Source: Aliivibrio sifiae (GTDB lineage: Bacteria > Pseudomonadota > Gammaproteobacteria > Enterobacterales > Vibrionaceae). From it: 64,000 nt of DNA. The stretch's first letter is position 1. The number at the start of each line of letters is the position of its first letter. The position numbers and the translations under genes are program-made. Positions 60,299 through 64,000 of the stretch are shown here, in pieces. Below the pieces are notes generated by a model, which had not been told where the DNA came from, made no database searches, and saw only the letters and a program-made list of their open reading frames with translations. Location: the NCBI RefSeq assembly GCF_002954715.1, contig NZ_MSCP01000001.1, forward strand, positions 2,052,708 to 2,116,707, given 5' to 3'.

Positions 60299-61555
60299 TT
60301 ATAGAGATAGGAATAGACCTGCGATTGTTGCAGACATTAAGTTTGATAATGTACCAGCAGCAACAGCTTTCATACCCATCTTAGCGATATCATGACGACG
60401 TTCAGGAGCAAGGCTACCTAAACCACCAAGTAGAATCGCTACAGATGAAAGGTTAGCAAAACCACATAGTGCGAATGAAATGATTGCTTTTGTTTTCTCA
60501 GAAAGAACGACTTCAGCGCCTTCAGCTAGGTACGGTGCAAAGTTTAGGTAAGCAACGAATTCGTTAACTACTAATTTTTGACCTAAGAAAGAACCAGCGA
60601 TTGTTGCTTCTTCCCACGGCACACCAATTAAGAATGCAACTGGAGAGAATACGTAACCAAGAATAAGCTCTAGCGTAATGTCTGGCATACCGAACCAACC
60701 ACCAACACCACCAAGGATACCGTTGATTAGAGCGATTAGACCGATGAATGCAAGAAGCATTGCACCTACGTTTAACGCAAGTTGCATACCTGTTGCTGCA
60801 CCAGCAGCTGCTGCATCAATTACGTTTGCAGGTTTGTCTTCACCTTTTTGCTCTAAAGCATCAAATTGATCAACCGGAGTTTCCGTTTCTGGTTTAAGGA
60901 TTTTAGCAAATAGAAGACCACCAGGTGCAGCCATGAATGATGCCGCGATTAGGTATTCTAGAGGCACGCCCATAGAAGCATAACCAGCAAGCACACCACC
61001 AGCAACAGAAGCAAGGCCACCACACATTACGGCAAACAATTCAGATTGAGTCATTTTTGGAATGAATGGACGAACTACTAGAGGTGCTTCTGTTTGACCA
61101 ACGAAAATGTTCGCAGTAGCAGAAAGTGATTCCGCACGAGAAGTGCCTAGTGCTTTTTGAAGAGCACCACCTAGGAAGTTAATCACGATTTGCATAATAC
61201 CAAGGTAATAAAGTACCGCAGTTAATGATGCAAAGAATACGATTACAGGAAGAACACGCAGTGCGAAGATGAAACCGCCGCCGCCAAATAATTCAAACAT
61301 TTTACCCGATACTAGGCCACCGAATAAGAATTCGATACCAGTGTTACCGTAGTTTATTACATTAGCAACCGCTTCAGATGCACCTAAAAGTACATCACGA
61401 CCCACAGGTACATAAAGTATGAATGCACCTAAAATAAATTGAATGGCAAAAGCGCCACCGACAGTACGTAGATTGATTGCTTTGCGGTTATCAGATAGAA
61501 GTACTGCAAAAGCAAGCAGTGCTACAATCCCAACCAAGCTCATTAACAGGCTCAT
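60299..61555 (-). CDS. nupC: Concentrative nucleoside transporter NupC
   Basis: Inner membrane symporter for nucleosides (CNT family). The 418 residues have an N-terminal Nucleos_tra2_N region, gate domain and the NupC signatures [13 protein letters not shown] and [14 protein letters not shown]. About ten membrane segments. Its promoter has a deoP2-like layout (61603-61704). It feeds the deo genes that lie downstream on the same strand. Confidence 0.96.
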   Translation of the reverse strand: MSLLMSLVGIVALLAFAVLLSDNRKAINLRTVGGAFAIQFILGAFILYVPVGRDVLLGASEAVANVINYGNTGIEFLFGGLVSGKMFELFGGGGFIFALRVLPVIVFFASLTAVLYYLGIMQIVINFLGGALQKALGTSRAESLSATANIFVGQTEAPLVVRPFIPKMTQSELFAVMCGGLASVAGGVLAGYASMGVPLEYLIAASFMAAPGGLLFAKILKPETETPVDQFDALEQKGEDKPANVIDAAAAGAATGMQLALNVGAMLLAFIGLIALINGILGGVGGWFGMPDITLELILGYVFSPVAFLIGVPWEEATIAGSFLGQKLVVNEFVAYLNFAPYLAEGAEVVLSEKTKAIISFALCGFANLSSVAILLGGLGSLAPERRHDIAKMGMKAVAAGTLSNLMSATIAGLFLSL

Positions 61556-61602
61556 AGTTAAAAGTTTCCCTAAAATTGATTGTTGGCGTGTTTCAAATTA
61601 GC

Positions 61603-61704
61603 GGGGGCGATTATACTCACTGAAGCACCAATAAAGTAATGCTGTTGTCACACATTCGTCGTCCGTACATCATGCATTCACTCATAATTGTGAGCTTTAT
61701 CACT
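61603..61704 (-). promoter_or_regulatory. nupC promoter with two CRP sites (deoP2-like)
   Basis: Minus-strand -10 TATAAT at 61610-61615, start near 61603. TAATG-N6-TCACA (61637-61652) centres at -41.5 and TGTGA-N6-TCACT (61689-61704) at -93.5, 52 bp apart, the same spacing as in E. coli deoP2. A TGCATT half-site (about 61671-61680) between them fits CytR. The outer CRP site is good (9 of 10); the inner is weaker on one half. Confidence 0.75.
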
Positions 61705-61754
61705 AGTTGAAATCTAAAGATTCATCAATTGCACCTAAAGTAATGACAAATAAC

Positions 61755-62531
61755 TCAAATCCCAAACAAAGAGGTGGTATTTTTATAAACAACATTTGCA
61801 ATCGATTGCTTCGATTCTTTTCTAATCATAGCTAAGTAATCACACAAATTTGCGACTTTATCTGGCGTATTTATCTTGCCTTGAAATCCACTCAATGGCA
61901 TATCAGGAGAATCTGTTTCGAGTAAAATCTTATCAAGTGGAATTTTAGCTATTGCATTCTTTGTCTTAATAGCTCGCTCATAACTGATCACCCCACCAAC
62001 ACCGATATAAAAGCCTAGTTGAATGAACTGTTCTGCTTGTTGAAAGCTGCCACTAAAGCCATGGATAACGCCCCCTTTCTCTGGCTTTATTTCTCGCAGT
62101 ATTTTTAAAACATGATCGTGACTTTTTCGGCTATGAACAATTAAAGGAAGTTGATGGATTTTGGCTAATAGGCACTGCTCTCGAAAGACATCAACTTGAA
62201 TATCGCGATTGCTTTCTTTATCCCAAAAATCCAAGCCACACTCACCAATAGCAACACACTTATCTCTATGTTCGCTGACAAATTTCGTTAAAGAGAGCAC
62301 TTCAGATTGATGATCATTTGAAATAAAAAGAGGATGAATGCCTAAAGCATAATAAATCGATTCATGCTGACGTGATAAGGAGACAACGTTAGCCCAATTG
62401 GATTGATTAACACTAGGTACAATAAATTTACTAACGCCCTTCTCTTGAGCTTTTTGGAGGTAATACCCTTCATTTTCAGAAAAAGGAGAAAAATCCAAAT
62501 GACAATGAGAGTCAATAAATTCAAATGACAT
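61755..62531 (-). CDS. TatD-family metal-dependent hydrolase (YjjV-like)
   Basis: A 258-residue TIM-barrel hydrolase; family members act as deoxyribonucleases. The HxH metal motif DSHCHLDFSPFS opens the protein, with ALGIHPLF, GECGLDF, VHSRKSH, HGFSGSF and LETDSPDMP further on. It starts inside the stop codon of the small gene upstream (TAATG overlap), so translation is likely coupled. E. coli has three paralogues; YjjV is the likeliest match. Confidence 0.92.
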   Translation of the reverse strand: MSFEFIDSHCHLDFSPFSENEGYYLQKAQEKGVSKFIVPSVNQSNWANVVSLSRQHESIYYALGIHPLFISNDHQSEVLSLTKFVSEHRDKCVAIGECGLDFWDKESNRDIQVDVFREQCLLAKIHQLPLIVHSRKSHDHVLKILREIKPEKGGVIHGFSGSFQQAEQFIQLGFYIGVGGVISYERAIKTKNAIAKIPLDKILLETDSPDMPLSGFQGKINTPDKVANLCDYLAMIRKESKQSIANVVYKNTTSLFGI

Positions 62532-62644
62532 TATTCACCTTCTTTTTTATATGGTACACAACTGCGTTTATTTTCAGGTGTTAAACCCAGAGACGTGCAC
62601 CATGCATCATATTTTTTAATCCATTGTTTAATTATTTTCCACAT
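62531..62644 (-). CDS. 37-residue conserved small protein (DUF5363-like)
   Basis: Reading from 62644: MWKIIKQWIKKYDAWCTSLG and LTPENKRSCVPYKKEGE. A strong AGAGGG ribosome site lies just upstream. The TAA shares its final A with the tatD ATG (TAATG), giving a one-base overlap. The W..KYD.WC...GLTPENRRSCVPYK pattern resembles the small DUF5363 family of vibrios and Haemophilus, as I recall it. Two Cys, basic start, no membrane helix. No function known. Confidence 0.72.
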   Translation of the reverse strand: MWKIIKQWIKKYDAWCTSLGLTPENKRSCVPYKKEGE

Positions 62645-62695
62645 AAGTTCCCTCTAACTCCAAAAACAAAAACATCGACTAACTAAACTATAGAT

Positions 62696-62726
62696 ACAAA
62701 AACGGAGTCCGCTAAGACTCCGTTTC
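62696..62726 (-). terminator. Intrinsic terminator after prfC
   Basis: AAACGGAGTC/GACTCCGTTT ten-bp perfect stem on the minus strand with a six-base loop, followed by T5. Confidence 0.93.
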
Positions 62727-62747
62727 ATTTATTTGATAAACACTCTA

Positions 62748-64000
62748 TTAGTGTTCACGTGTTGCTCTGAATTGAACATCAGGGAAACGCTCTGATGCTA
62801 AATTCAAATTAACCATTGTAGGAGCAATGTACGTTAAGTTATTGCCGCCATCTAACGCTAGGTTAGTTTGGTTTTTACGTTGGAAATCATCCATCATCTT
62901 GCCGTCAGTACATTCAACCCAACGAGCGGTTGCCACACTGATACCTTCATAAATAGCTTCAACGTTATATTCAGATTTCAAACGAGAAACAACCACATCA
63001 AACTGAAGTACACCAACCGCACCTACAATCAAGTCATTGTTTTGTAGTGGGCGGAAAACCTGTACAGCACCTTCTTCTGAAAGTTGAACAAGGCCTTTTA
63101 GCAATTGTTTTTGTTTTAGTGGATCTTTTAGGCGAATACGACGGAACAATTCAGGAGCAAAGTTTGGAATACCTGAGAACTTCAAGTTCTCACCTTGCGT
63201 GAAGGTATCACCGATTTGGATCGTACCATGGTTATGTAAACCGATGATGTCACCCGCATAAGCCGTTTCAGCACGAGAACGATCACCCGCCATAAAGGTT
63301 ACCGCATCAGAAATACTAACGCTCTTACCTGTACGAACGTGGTTCATTTTCATGCTTTGAGTATAAGTACCTGATACAATACGCATGAAAGCAATACGGT
63401 CACGGTGTTTAGGATCCATGTTTGCTTGGATCTTAAATACAAAGCCAGAGAACTTCTCTTCTGTTGCTTCAACTGAACGCTCTACAGCTTCACGAGTTTG
63501 CGGTGCTGGAGCCCACTCAGTTAAGCCTTCTAGCATGTGGTCAACACCAAAGTTACCTAGTGCAGTACCAAAGTAAACAGGCGTTAGTTCACCCGCTAAG
63601 AATAATTCAAGATCAAACTCAGGGCATGCTCCAATAACAAGCTCTAACTCTTCACGTACGCTTGCAGCCAGTTCAGCACCTACTGCAGCGTCTAATTCAG
63701 GGTTATCTAAGCCTTTAATGGTACGAACTTCTTGGATCTCATGACCATGACCTGATTCATACAAGATCGTTTCATCACGGTGAATGTGATAAACACCTTT
63801 AAACTCTTTACCACAACCGATAGGCCATGAAATAGGAGCACAAGCCATACCTAGCTCGCTTTCTACTTCATCAAGCACTTCCATTGGGTCACGTACTTCA
63901 CGGTCTAATTTGTTCATAAACGTAACGATTGGTGTATCACGTAAGCGTGTTACTTCCATTAGTTTACGAGTACGATCTTCGACACCTTTCGCCGCATCGA
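62748..64000 (-). CDS. prfC: Peptide chain release factor 3 (RF3), C-terminal part
   Basis: GTPase that removes RF1/RF2 from the ribosome after termination. The frame runs off the right edge of the window, so the N-terminal ~110 residues with G1-G3 are missing; the visible 417 codons include the G4 [10 protein letters not shown] motif, and RF3-type domains II and III ending in [13 protein letters not shown]. The family length is about 529. It is not a truncation of the gene, only of the window. Confidence 0.96.
   Translation of the reverse strand, partial: DAAKGVEDRTRKLMEVTRLRDTPIVTFMNKLDREVRDPMEVLDEVESELGMACAPISWPIGCGKEFKGVYHIHRDETILYESGHGHEIQEVRTIKGLDNPELDAAVGAELAASVREELELVIGACPEFDLELFLAGELTPVYFGTALGNFGVDHMLEGLTEWAPAPQTREAVERSVEATEEKFSGFVFKIQANMDPKHRDRIAFMRIVSGTYTQSMKMNHVRTGKSVSISDAVTFMAGDRSRAETAYAGDIIGLHNHGTIQIGDTFTQGENLKFSGIPNFAPELFRRIRLKDPLKQKQLLKGLVQLSEEGAVQVFRPLQNNDLIVGAVGVLQFDVVVSRLKSEYNVEAIYEGISVATARWVECTDGKMMDDFQRKNQTNLALDGGNNLTYIAPTMVNLNLASERFPDVQFRATREH

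Overview
The window is an ordinary, gene-dense piece of a gammaproteobacterial chromosome, most likely Aliivibrio (Vibrio) fischeri or a very close relative. The reasons are an AT-rich Vibrionaceae codon style; the vibrio gene orders gshA-lipoprotein-luxS, oadGAB beside a csrA-linked tRNA array, and fusA2/radA/PilZ/serB/deo/nupC; and a 79-residue protein of the VF530 family, which is named after a V. fischeri protein. I see no prophage, insertion sequence, CRISPR array or defence island. Species assignment is from memory of synteny, not from a search.

Layout. 1-334: leader and promoters of an rRNA operon read leftward; its 16S gene lies outside the window. 335-4722 (-): clpB with a sigma-32-type promoter, then rluD-pgeF. 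4884-8230 (+): bamD, raiA, pheA, yjjX. 8187-10540 (-): trpR and slt. 10726-13914 (+): ettA, a small PilZ protein, an M23 peptidase. 13984-16197 (-): aroF-tyrA under three TyrR-like boxes. 16411-20015 (-): rpsP-rimM-trmD-rplS, and ffh. 20167-22340 (+): ypjD and a CNNM/CBS protein. 22405-31913 (-): luxS, an SLT lipoprotein, gshA, an M16 peptidase, yqaA and oadGAB. 32233-33180 (-): seven tRNA genes (five Arg-ACG, two Ser-GCT) built by tandem duplication. 33394-39360 (-): csrA, lysC, alaS, recA, pncC. 39468-47262 (+): mutS, an acyl-CoA ligase, codBA and the VF530 protein. 47404-55285: a second EF-G (fusA2), radA, a large two-PilZ protein, serB and ytjB. 55350-61555 (-): the deoxynucleoside regulon deoCABD, a small XapX gene and nupC. 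61755-64000 (-): a 37-codon gene overlapping a TatD-family gene, and the 3' part of prfC.

How the genes fit together. Nucleoside use is the clearest theme: NupC imports nucleosides, DeoA/DeoD split them, DeoB and DeoC feed the sugar to glycolysis, and codBA handles cytosine. The nupC promoter has two CRP-like sites exactly 52 bp apart around a CytR-like half-site, as in E. coli deoP2. Aromatic amino acid genes occur twice (pheA; aroF-tyrA) with trpR nearby. Translation and stress genes (rrn leader, raiA, ettA, rpsP operon, fusA2, prfC, alaS, tRNAs) make up much of the rest.

The most useful additions to a routine annotation are two small genes (XapX-like, 59854-60027; 37 aa ORF, 62531-62644), the regulatory sites (rrn P1/P2, sigma-32, CRP, TyrR, LexA), the modular tRNA array, paired palindromes before deoC, and leader hairpins before rpsP and codB. 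I do not see a new biological system; the candidates are regulatory RNA/DNA elements and small proteins.
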